Shown here: piece by piece, positions 46,535-57,699 of the stretch
Position numbering within the stretch: the stretch's first letter is position 1
Layout of the letters: every line of letters begins with the position of its first letter
From: Melanocharis versteri
Lineage: Eukaryota > Chordata > Aves > Passeriformes > Melanocharitidae
Direction: 5' to 3'
Length of the DNA stretch: 64,000 nt
Assembly: GCA_013397845.1 (NCBI GenBank)
Contig: VZTG01005281.1
Coordinates: 1,337,593 to 1,401,592, forward strand
Program-made: the position numbers and the translations under genes
The notes under the pieces: model-generated
Databases searched by the model: none
What the model was told of the DNA's origin: nothing
The model's input: the letters and a program-made list of their open reading frames with translations, nothing else

Positions 46535-49500
46535 ATAGTACATTCTGTTGGACTTTCTGTATGTGCCTGTTAAATTGATACAACTGGTAAAGATTAGTCT
46601 GTTTTGCCCTCCTGCCTTGTTCTGCTGAATATGCATTGGCCTGAAGCCACAAAGAGATTCAGGGTTGAGGATGTATTATGTTTTAATTATACTCTGTTCA
46701 CTTTACCCAAGTGCAGTCCTTCCCACAGAATAAACGAGTATGAAATTCTCACCATACTGAATTCAGTGAAACTTCTACATGTCTTTTGACATTTGATCCC
46801 TCATATTGTGCAAAGCTTAACTCAGAATGAGTTTCTTGGGTTTTTTTCTTCTTCAAATACTCTGTTAATACAGAAGCTCATTTGTCTGGTGGTGGCTGAC
46901 CTGGTCTTCTGGAAAGCTGTGTGTTGGCAAGGATGCAGATGTAATTTCAAATGATGATGTAGGATGCTCTAGGGTCAGGTTCACTGTCCAGTAAAACCAG
47001 TGAGTATCTTTCCCCAGTCCCTGAATTTTAGATGAAGGCACAGATGTGCTGTTGGGTGTACATGTGCCTCCCTGCTCATTCTGGCCAGCTGCTAGAGCAA
47101 GGATTTATAAATGTTTAGGTCTCTAGACGATCTGGATGTGAGAGCGTGGGCAGGTACACTTGAAAGCCAGAAGCTCAAGGTTCTAGCCTGTTACTGAAGA
47201 TTACTTCCATTTTGAGTTTTATCGTTGTTTAGTGCTTTCAGTATTTCAGGGGTTTTCCAGTTATGTTGGTGTATCCCACAAACTTCACTCCTGCTCTCCT
47301 AGTAAGAACTAGAATGCAACAACTTGCAGACATTAGCATTACTAGAGGTATGAACTGTGTATTAAAAAAGTTTGCTTTTCCTCCCTTACTCTTTCTGCCT
47401 TCCAGAAGTTCAGCTCCATGCTTCCTATTACAGATTTATTTTTCATTTGCTCTTCCGTCACATGTCTCTTAGGCAGAATCAGCCTGTGTCTGTGAGTTTC
47501 CATCAACATTAGGCATGAAGTGCTGAACTTGCTTTTCTGTTCAAGTTACTGGGGATGGGTCTAAATCTTCCTTTTACTCTTCCTAATCTGGGTCCATGTG
47601 ACTTGTACAATTGGATTTGGTGTTGTGTTGCATTCCAAATGTTTTTCTTCCCTTTGGCATAAGGGTTTACCTATGCCCTACAGTCAGGGTGACGTTAGTT
47701 AATTCAAAGCAACTTGAAATCAAAGCAGCTTCAACTTGGCAAACATGTAACCTGTTCTTAAAAAATACGTCTGTTCTACCTATACTTTCTCTGTGGCATA
47801 TTGTGGTTGTGCAGCTGCTTACAAAGTACTTGGCAATCAGGATGAATTTTCTTCCTGCAGGTGCTCACTGCTGGGCACAGTCTGTGTTGGAAGCTCTCTA
47901 CCTTTCATGTTTTTAAGGAAAAATGTATTTTTATTTGTTGGTATAAGCTGATAGTTTACAAACGGAGTGTAAATACAAATAGATACAGTGCTGTTCTTAC
48001 AAAAGAAAATGGAAGTTCCACCTTGATATAGTTACTTTGTTTGAACATGTATAGCCATATTCCAGCAAAACATCTGACATTCTTATTTGCTAAATTGCTA
48101 ATTATGAGTAAAAATACTGTCACACTGAATTTGGACAGAAACTGGAATATAAATAAATGTACAAGACAACATGATTTTTTTTTAAATAAATTAAGTTTTC
48201 TGAAATATTTTGGGTGCATAAGACAAAAAATAATGTTTTCAAAACCTGATGTTCCGCTGTGGGATATTAAAAGACTTACTGGATATGATTAATTTAATTA
48301 CAAAGTAGCCATATAAACTGGGGCACACTCAGCTATCTCTCTTTTCAGTAGATGCATGAAATGGAGGAGAAAACAAGAGTCCTTGTTTTGAAAGCGCCAA
48401 GATTTCTCCTTTGTTAATGGACCTCCAGTCCTTGCACTGAACACTGAGTGAACTGACAAAATGCTCCCTTTGTGCTGTCAGTGAGGCAGCTGTCAAAACT
48501 GCTGCTACTCTCTAAATAGATACTTGTTCCAAGTGTTTTGTCAACAATTGCCATCACTTCAGAATTTTAAAAGCTTTAATAGACCATATCTTTTAATAAA
48601 CCTAAATACTGAAGTTACGTCCATTTTTCCAAGGCTCTCAATTATCAACCTCAGTTGTAAATAGAAAATTTGTCTTTTGCTGTATTCTCTAAAGTGTGAT
48701 ATCTTCCCCCACTCTTTCTTAATGGCTAATGAGATTTTTTTTCCTTTTTAGATTCTTAACGCTGTGAGTCTGTTGAGGTTCTCCCCCAAAACACACTCCC
48801 CTGTGTTCAGTTTGTGTTGTGAGCCAGGCATGAGTTCTGAGATTTCTGGGTGAAGTGGGAAGGAGACTTTTCTGTCAGAACTTTTAAGATCTGCTTCTGC
48901 TATAAATTGGCCCTAGCTGAGATTTCTGTATGTCAGTCTCCATGGAAATACCTTAATTCACAATTTTAGTCTTCCACCTATTTTCCATTCTTTATGGGAG
49001 ACGACTCCTTGATTTAATTGCTCAAGTGTTACATAACTTTTAAAAACCAGCATATATAATGTATAAGTTCTTTTGGTATCTTGAAAGTAAGCTAGCCTTA
49101 CCCTTTTTATGCTACACCAGCAGGAATCTTGATAACAGTACTCAAAATGCTTTTTCTCTTTCCAGTAGTATATTGGAATTACTTCTATAGTAATCACTTC
49201 TAGACTAATTTCTTTAGTACAGTAGTTTTTGGTAATTGCATGTAGCAGTGAGTCTCTTCCTCACCTTCTCTTTTCTTTAGGAAGAAAAAAGTGGCCAGAA
49301 GGCTTCAGAGGCAAAGGAAGTGAAACTGTACGGGCAGGTTCCTCCTGTGGAGAAGATGGATGGCGCTCTCTCCGCTCTCGTTAACTGCGAGTAAGTTCAA
49401 ATAAAAACGTCTTGGAAACAAAATATTCTCCTCTCTTTGTTTCAGATTTTCTGCTGTCCACTGCAAATATGTATTTACTGTGTTTAAGTGTGGCCTTCAA

Positions 49501-52500
49501 AGCAGCAGCTTTCTCTTCTTTTTTTCTTAACTGAGCTTCTCTTTCTACACACAGTTGCCCTTTTTAATTCAAAGACCCATGTAATTTAACTCAGAAGGTG
49601 TTAGGGTAGATTCTGTATTAATATTTGTCTCCAAAAAAGTTATATACTGTTTATCAATATATAATTACAGATCTGTGTTTGGAGTCTATCAGCTAACTGG
49701 CATATTTATGATCCACTCCAAAATTCGTGAAAAAAAAAGAGGTGATTTGAGCAGGACTTTTAGGAAGAGATAAATTTCAGAAATAAACATGCATGCATTT
49801 GATAAGGCTAGGCACCAAAAGATAATCCTGTATGTCATGTAAGTAACTCATGATACTTTCCCAGAAGCTAAATAAAGTTGAAGCAATCTTGATGGTTTCA
49901 GGATATTTTGAGTCTGTTTACACATCCAGTTAGTTCACCATCTAATGAGACAAGAACATACGATTATTTCTAATGCAGTGGTGTTTGGAGATGGAACTCT
50001 TCCAGTGTAGTGATCCCTTATATACTGTAAATTGATTATTCTTGCTTTTAAAGGAAACTATCACTGTCTACAAACTGCATTGATAGAATCGCCAACTTGA
50101 ACAACCTAAGTAAGTGACAAACCAGCTATCCATTGTGTTTGTTTTCTAGTTGCCTGGTTAGGATATATGCCATCATTTGTTACATGTGTCCAGCTTTATT
50201 TATACCTGTTATTATCCTTTTTTATTCCCTCCTCCTAGAACATTACAAGTGACCTTTAAAATGGTCAGTCTTACTGGAGAGTGCATGCTGAGCAGCAGTG
50301 GTGTATTGCAGCAGGTATCCCTGCACTGGCCTTGCAGTTGTCTCGCAGTGCAACAAACAAAATATTCCATTCAGTAAGCCCTTCAGTACCCTCCCGTGGG
50401 CCTTGCTGTGGTATTCAACACCTAAGCTCTAGAGTGATGTCTTGACCATTTTCCGTGCTCCTGATGGAGACAGTCTGCAGTTCAACAACTCTGCAAATGC
50501 ATTATCGGTTGCAGTGAGGTTGGAGTGTTGTAGACCTGGATGGAAAAATGCCATTCCACTTTGCAAAGGATTGCATATACTTGGTTTCATTTTGTTCGTA
50601 CTTTATAAATGGATGTGCCACCTGTCTAGGAGCAGAGCTTCTCTTTCTTGGACAGATGTCTTTGAAACTCTTGGGTTACTGACTTTGGAACAGAAGTCTT
50701 AATGGTCTGTCCTCAAGACTTTGACCATGGCATGAGGCTGGCGAAGAGCTGCAGGTTTTGTGGTGGAGCTTCCAGGCTTTTCTGTTCCCATTAAAATGCC
50801 AGCTGGATAGATAAGGAACCTGGGATCTCATCCTTTCCAACTGCACACCAAGAGATCTGTCAAAGAGCTTGATGAACGTATTTCTTTTCATAATAAGCTC
50901 AGACTTCAAAAGATTTGGAAATACTAGTCAGGGAAAAATATTCCAGTAGTCTTTCCAAATAACTGTTCTGTAATACTTCAGTTGAGTAACTATCATGAGA
51001 AAAAATAATTACGCAGTTATACATGGAAGTGAAACCAATGAATTTTTTTAGCAGGATAAAACATTAAAAGCCTTTAAAGTATCTTAAATATTTATATTCA
51101 TGTAGATTCAAAATATCCAGTCTATACCAAGTATTTGATGCTAAAGCCAGACAAACTAGAACTAAGTTGAATGTCTCTCATCAGGCATCTGTAAGGCAGC
51201 TTTATATGCTGCCTCTCATAGAGAAACCAAGTCTGCTGCCTTTAAATGAGATCAGAACCACTTTTGCCTGGAGAAGAAGGGATATGAATTATGCAAGATC
51301 AAAAGAAGCAAGTCAGCGGTTAGAGTTCAGGTGAAAGGTGAAATAATAATTTTTATTCAGTGTTTATCAAGACTGAATTTCAACTAGGTAACCTAACATG
51401 TGCGGCTTTGTATCCATGAGTGTATTTCTGAGCTTTCCCCTGCATCTATTCCTGCTGATCTGTTTAGGTCAGGAGGTTCTGTTTCTGTTAGGTCATTCTT
51501 TCTTAAGGCAGCCTGTTCAGAGTGCAGTTTGTAAGCAGAATGTGGCATTTTACCTGACTTACAGCATCTTCTTATTTAAAAAAACCCTGTTTATTAACAA
51601 TTTTTTTTTAAAATTTCTTACAGAAAATTTGAGGATTCTGTCTTTGGGAAGAAATAACATAAAGAATTTGAATGGATTGGTATGTGCTTTTTAGTATCAA
51701 TGCTTCACTAACAAAATAGAATACAGGGTAATTCCCCTGTGTTCATAGAAGTCTTTGCTGAATTCAATAAAATTAATTGAATAAAAGGTTAGGCACTAAC
51801 CTTTTAGATTCTCCTTTTGCTATTATCTGTTCACCCTCTTACACATTGCTTCTGAATTTTCAGATAATTGTTCACTTTTTTTTTGGTTCAAATTCTCTTC
51901 ATGTTTGAAAATTCTGCTACTCTAGTTTACTACTCAGTAGAATTATAGAAAGAGAGATTTTGTTGTCTTTAATAAAGATGATCAGGACTTCTATTTGAAA
52001 ACTGGTGTCTATCTGTAAAGCCATTTAAATTCCACTGGCTTTACACGAATATAATTCCTACAGATGTTTTGCATGCAGAATTTTCTACCTGAAGATACTT
52101 AGGCTATGCTTCTTTAATACAAATACAGTCCTGTAAACACACACTACCTGAGAGTCAGTCCCTTTTATGTTAACTGGCACCTGGAGCAGTATGGCTTTAG
52201 AGAGAATGGTGGCAGGACTGAGTCTACCTAGTAGGGGAAAATTTGTTGAAGAAAAAATTGGATCAATTTTGTTACATTTGAATGCAGGCCAGAAGAATAT
52301 TTTTTTCAATCAGTATTTTTTAAACAAATATATAAATTATTTTCTTTCCCAAGAGATACTGTTTCTCCTTAAAGCTATTCTCACCTTTAGAGATGCCATA
52401 TCTCTTAAGTGTGAAATGCAGAGTTAGTGTGTAATGACTGGTTTAAAAAAAACGGTCTTTTGAGGGAATTATGAATGTGATTTCTGGCCAGCGGGTACAA

Positions 52501-55026
52501 ACATACCAGAATGTACCAGAATGAATCATGCTCTCACACTATCTAACATCTTTTCCAAAGCAGTTGTTGAATTGCATTCTCTTCATACATGCTTCTTCTT
52601 GCAGTGCACAAGTAGGCAGATTCGTCTCCTCTGCCCCTATGCCTTAAGAACTCCTCCAGCCAGCCACATCTTCTTTTATTCTAATATAGCCATTTCTGTC
52701 CTCCTTACTTATGTTTGTGTATATAATTTTGCTTTTAATTCCCATGAGCATTTGCCATGCATAATAATTAGGGACCTGCTTAAAAGGAAATGAGGACCAA
52801 TATACCTTAGTATTTTCTCACGTGAGGTGACCTGTAGAAGGTGAAGAGAGAGTATGAATAATAAGGAAGATGTGCTTCTGCTTGTCTGAGTAGTCCTGTC
52901 ATTTTCCAGGAAGCAGTTGCTGAAACTTTAGAGGAGCTGTGGATCTCATACAACTTAATTGAGAAACTGAGGGGTATCCGTGTAATGAAGAAACTGAAGG
53001 TTCTTTATATGTCAAATAATTTGGTGAAAGACTGGGGTAAGCCATGCATCTCTACTCCGTAGAGACTTCTGTAGTATGGTGAATACATGAGTTAAGTCAC
53101 CAAGTGAAAAATAGTGCTGTATCTCATGGAGCTTTGATTCTAACTGACAAGCCTACAGATGTGCAAAATCCCTAAACATCCACTCATGCAAGACAGTAAA
53201 AATAGTTAGAATATTAAATTTAACTTCTAAGTCCAATTAAGTTTGTGCTTTGAATCGTCGTTCCCCAACCTTTTTTAAAACGCATCCCTGTTCTTTAACC
53301 TGACACCCGTTAGAGCCCAAGCAGCCCCTCTCCTGTTGTATTCCATGCTCCTTATGTTTGCACTGAGTTTGAAAGGAATGTGTGGTGCAGACGTACTTTC
53401 AGTGTTCCACAACCTGGCTGTTGTTTTCACCTTTATGGTTGCAGCAGAGTTTGTGAGACTGGCAGAGCTGCCAGTACTAGAGGAGCTGGTGTTTGTGGGC
53501 AATCCACTACAAGAGAAATATGCCGCTGATCAGAACAGTTGGATTGAAGAAGCAACCAAACGGGTACCCAACCTGAAAAAGCTGGATGGTGAGTTTGGGG
53601 CGTGAGGCAGTCGGGGTGAGTTAAAAGCTTAATATAAAGACAACCACAGGGAAATGAATCATAACCTCAGAGATTCATTTGTGTGCCCATGAAATTAATA
53701 TTTCTCCCTCCTCTTTGGAGTTTTTCCAAAGTAGTTACTGAGATCTTGGACGCAGTGTGTGATGGATTTTGGAGTGTTAAATCCAAGTGGTCTTGTAACC
53801 AACAGTTGGGCATTATTCTGTAGTTACCCAAGTAGTTTTATCAAATACCGAATAGGGAACTGAAAGATTTAGCAATAAGTAAGTTAACAAGGCTTTCATC
53901 TGCCAAGTTGAATTACAGTTTTCCCAACAAAAGAGGTGACATGAGAGAATGGGGATAGACAGGGATATGCTCTGGTTTGCTTTTGATGCAAGGGGAAATT
54001 TTCAAAACTGCATGCAAATTTCCTAAATGCCTCAATATCCCCCTCCATTATTGCAGTAAGCCTCAATTTGTGAGCTCTCCTCTCCTGTTTGAGACACTGA
54101 TATGAAAAGATATTCAACCGTTTAGTGACTTAAAAATTAGATAATTTTGAAATCTGTTTTTAAATATGTTAATTCCAGCGAATGAAGATGTTAGCTGTTC
54201 ACTATTATCCCCTGTTTACTAAAGCAACAAAGGGGAGAGCAGGACTGCTAACACTAACAAAGAATCAGAACAGCAGCAGGGAAGGGAAGAGTGGAGGGAT
54301 GTCAACAAGAGGAGACAGCTTCGTTACAGGGAGCAGTGGATGGGAAATCTATTACCAGATTCTATCTAAAACCAGATCAATTGCAGTAAAAAAAATTATT
54401 ATGAAGTGGAAGCCTGATGCGAGAATTGCACTGCTAGGAAAGATGGCCTGCAGTGGTCCATTTGCTGTTGTAGTAGGAAAAGTTTTGAACATAAACCAAA
54501 ATGGAATAGGGCACATATTTGTGGGCAAAAAGTACCCTTGGTAGTATAAGGTTAAATTTACTAACCACACTAAAACTTGGGCATATATGTCCTGGAAAAG
54601 GCAGCACAAAGTCGGGGCCCCACAAGAGAAGGGTGATGTTCTGGTTGGTTGTTAGCAGTTGAACTGACTTGGTGCATCTCCCGAAGACCAAGTGAGGCTG
54701 ATCTTTGCAGACCATACTTTAGTACCTTTTTATTCCCTGTTACCCAAGAAGTTGGGAAAACATCCAACAGAGGAGCTCATCAGTTGAAGGCTTTTCTAGT
54801 TAAGACCAGCTGAAGTATGCAGAAGTTCATGTTGGTTAGAAACAGGCAGGAAATACACCTCTTGACTCTTTCCAACATGACAGATAAGCTTTCAGGTAGA
54901 TAATTATTAGCTATGTCTTCCTCTTCTTTTCCTCCTTTTTTTTTTATTTTTCTAGGTACTCTAGTTGTTAAAGAAGAAGAGGAAGAAGGAGCAGAAGGAG
55001 GAGAAGGAGCAGAAGGAGCAAACTGA
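46314..55026 (+). CDS. DNAL1: Dynein axonemal light chain 1, exon 1 not found
   Basis: Joined from 46314-46352, 49281-49390, 50054-50109, 51624-51679, 52910-53036, 53445-53588 and 54956-55026: 200 codons plus an initiator Met expected from exon 1 (human protein 190). DNAL1 is a leucine-rich-repeat light chain that binds the motor domain of an outer-arm dynein heavy chain in cilia and flagella; human mutations cause primary ciliary dyskinesia. The protein starts AKATTIKEALARW and continues through LRR segments (LRILSLGRNNIKNLNGL, ETLEELWISYNLIEKL, LKVLYMSNNLVKDW, LPVLEELVFVGNP) to the LRR cap WIEEATKRVPNLKKLDG. All introns are GT-AG and phases agree throughout. The C-terminal tail is extended and very acidic, rich in Glu-Gly-Ala, unlike the shorter human tail. 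No other DNAL1 copy is seen. Confidence 0.95.
46488..46534 (+). repeat. (TTG)n microsatellite in DNAL1 intron
   Basis: About 15 tandem TTG units, uninterrupted. Confidence 0.95.
49281..49390 (+). CDS. DNAL1: DNAL1 exon 3
   Basis: 110 bases encoding EEKSGQKASEAKEVKLYGQ and VEKMDGALSALVNCE. Acceptor TTTCTTTAG, donor GTAAGT. Confidence 0.95.
50054..50109 (+). CDS. DNAL1: DNAL1 exon 4
   Basis: 56 bases encoding KLSLSTNCIDRIANLNNL; first LRR. Donor GTAAGT in phase 1. Confidence 0.94.
51624..51679 (+). CDS. DNAL1: DNAL1 exon 5
   Basis: 56 bases encoding NLRILSLGRNNIKNLNGL after TTTCTTACAG; donor GTATGT. Confidence 0.95.
52910..53036 (+). CDS. DNAL1: DNAL1 exon 6
   Basis: 127 bases encoding EAVAETLEELWISYNLIEK and KKLKVLYMSNNLVKDW. 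Acceptor ATTTTCCAG, donor GTAAGC. Confidence 0.95.
53445..53588 (+). CDS. DNAL1: DNAL1 exon 7
   Basis: 144 bases encoding AEFVRLAELPVLEELVFVG and the LRR cap to KKLDG. The acceptor is the first AG of GCAGCAG; using it restores the family's Trp-Ala-Glu-Phe junction. Confidence 0.93.
54956..55026 (+). CDS. DNAL1: DNAL1 exon 8, acidic tail
   Basis: Encodes TLVVKEEEEEGAEGGEGAEG, then AN and stop, from a purine-rich GAAGAGGAAGAAGGAGCAG-type repeat. Acceptor in TTTTTCTAG. Confidence 0.92.
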
Positions 55027-55045
55027 TGACACTTTCTTGTTGGGT

Positions 55046-55059
55046 ATTAAATTATTAAA
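55046..55059 (+). terminator. DNAL1: DNAL1 possible poly(A) signals (ATTAAA twice)
   Basis: Two overlapping-range ATTAAA hexamers (55046 and 55054) within 35 bases of the stop. Longer 3' UTR forms are possible. Confidence 0.4.
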
Positions 55060-55099
55060 GTAACTCCAGATAGCTTGGCACATAAACTTTTATAAAAGT

Positions 55100-57178
55100 A
55101 TTTGTTTTGAAGAAAATCTTTGGGCAGTTTTTAAAAGACCAGCTTATCTCCACAGTCTCTCACCCAAAGAGTTAGTTACCAAGAATTGGTCACACTGGTT
55201 TTGTCAAGCTTATGACACCTTCTGTAGAGACTAGTGGAGCTGAGTTTACCTGCTGTTTGGCTAGCAAGAGATCTTTATTTAAGTTAATACATAGCTATTT
55301 TTAATTCCTAATTAGTGGTGCTTGTTGTTCACTCTTAGGTTATAAGAGAACCATTTTAGCTCATTTGGTGCTGCTGGCCAACATTGAATTGGAAACTCTG
55401 AGGCCGAAAGAACAATTTTGTGGTTTAGAGACACCTGACAAGCTTTGTTATGTTTAATTTTGTCATGGGACTTTCTCAATATTTTTACTATGTGAGTTTG
55501 CCTTTTCATTGCTTGAAGTGTTATGCCAAACAGGCCCAGTAGTTGCAGATGTACGCACAAAAAGGTGTTGGTCAAATGAGCGCTTGTTCCTGGCCTTAAG
55601 TCTTGAAATGGGCTTCTCACATTGGAACTCAACTGCATTGCATAGAAGGCCATGTATAACTTATATATTTATTTATTTTTAAGAGGCAATGGGAATTCTT
55701 TGCATGGTTTCAGTAAGACTAAAATACCTGCTAACTTTGGGTTTTGTCTCTTACTAAGAAATTACTTTAGATTGGATTATGTGGCCTATTAGCCTACAGC
55801 TGGTTTCTGGCTTTGGATTGGGTCACTGGTGGACACAATCCTTCTCAGCTCTGGAATCTTCCTATAGCTAAGTAGGCTGATAGTAACAGAGAAACTAACA
55901 GCAAACAGAAGACCTGGGCTCAAGGACAGAAAATTTTGGCTTTGGGGATACTCATTTTTTGTGAAGGCACAGGTATAAGCAGTGAGAGAAAGTATATGTA
56001 GTTAGTGGGGAAGATGAGATGAGATGAGATGAGATGAGATGAGATGAGATGAGATGAGATGAGATGAGATGAGGACATTGGTAAAAAAAGGATTGAAGAG
56101 GTACTGAATGTGCTATATTGCAGGGTAACCAGTTTTAGTAAAGCCCCCTTATGTGGCTATTTCTAGTGAAAAGCATTGAGCAATGATGCAAACATACCTG
56201 ATTGCACCGTGGGATGCCAATAGTGTGGTTTTTCTTCTTCTCTTTGAAGGATAGATGGAGTCACCTGAGTAGATTCTTTGTGATGTTCCTTTTTGGCTTT
56301 TTAACAAGCTTTTCTTCTAATTTGTGGTACCATCTTTGTTTAAATTAAAGTGGCAACAAGTGTATCTGCTGGTTCCAGCCCAGGCATAGAAGGGATGGAG
56401 GCAGAATGCCACTCTAAATTATTTTGTTCATGAAGGTGTGGCAGGAGTTGAAATCCTGGAAGTCAAGCTCAGAGATGAAATGGTAGAATTGGCCCAGGCA
56501 ACAATGGTACCGATCTCAAACTCCAGGTATAATTGTAGTAGAAGATTCTCTCTAATCAGTTTCTAAGTGAACACTGTGAAGTAGATGATTATAAGACAAT
56601 CACAGTTTAGTTTCAATATATTGCTACTTAATCTGTGATTATTAGAGGAATTCTAAGGCATTCCAATTTAAATTTGCATTTGCTGAAGAGGTTTGAGTTT
56701 GATTCAGATCCGTTACTAAAAGTAAGGTCAAGAGCACAATGGCAAAAACTCTGGACATTCTTCACCCAGCACAAGCTATTTCCAGGCAGCTGTTCTCTTC
56801 ACCAGAAACTACTTTCCTAGTTAACTAGTTCACTGGATTTAGACAACGTCATTTTTGTTCACTATTTCTTTAGAAGCATTCTCCTAGCTTTATCATGAGT
56901 AAAGGCAGCATTGACCAAGAAGCGCCGTGGAGAGGAGAGTGTCTACAGTCAGCAGCCATTTCATACGTGTTTTGAAGCCAAGCCACTCTGTTCACTTCAG
57001 CCAACCATGCTTGGCAAGGTGGGTGTGCTCAGGCAGTACAGAGCCCATGGCACACTTGGGCCCTGCTGGCCCCATCTGCTGGGGGGCCCACAGGAGATTG
57101 GCTGTGCCCTTGACGACTGTAGTTAAAGTGTGGCTCGTGTGAGCCAGAGCTTGACTGACTCAAAACTTGCCTTCTGAA
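55100..57178. other. Downstream flank of DNAL1
   Basis: AT-rich sequence with only chance frames; contains the GAGAT satellite at 56013-56073. May include longer DNAL1 3' UTR. Confidence 0.4.
56013..56073 (+). repeat. (GATGA)n pentanucleotide microsatellite
   Basis: About 12 perfect tandem copies of GATGA/GAGAT. Confidence 0.97.
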
Positions 57179-57677
57179 TGTTCCCAACTGTGGTGGTGCG
57201 CCATTCCCTTTCCCTAAGATGGCGTTTCCTCACCCTTCTCCTTCCCACAATCCATCATTCCCCGCCAAACCTTCCCACGCCCGGGAAACCTTCCCGCCTT
57301 CAGTTATGTGTCTGTTATCCCTGTCTCCGCCCTCAGTTTGTATTCATTGGTTGTTGCCATGTCTTCCCACCTTTGTACCACCCCTTTGGACTATCCCCAT
57401 TGGTTGCATTGTATGTGTCTCCTCCCTCTCGCTCCTGTATATATTATGTTGCACAGCCCTGCTCTGGGATCTTCGCCTCCCTGCCACCGAGGTTCTCCCT
57501 TCCCTGCCTCCCTGTCTTCCTGGAACCTCGGCTCCTCATGAAATAAACCTTCATGCCATCCCCGAAGAGCCGCTCCTGCCTCTTTCGTCTCCTCCTTCCT
57601 CGCCGTACCATCTGCCGAGCCTGACACCATCTCGGGCGGTGCCGCCGCTGTCAAGGTCCTGGTTGCGCACTGCAACA
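57179..57677 (+). mobile_element. Probable solo LTR of an avian endogenous retrovirus
   Basis: A C/T-rich, roughly 500-base block unlike its AT-rich neighbourhood with the order of elements of a retroviral LTR: start TGTTCCC, CCAAT-type boxes in reverse (ATTGGTTG twice, near 57346 and 57399), TATA-like TATATATTA near 57437, AATAAA near 57541, a CT-rich U5 (GCCGCTCCTGCCTCTTTCGTCTCC) and an end at GCAACA. No retroviral gene or second LTR is present nearby. Ends are tentative because I did not find a clean target-site duplication. Confidence 0.6.
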
Positions 57678-57699
57678 CCCAACAAGCAGAAATGCCAAA

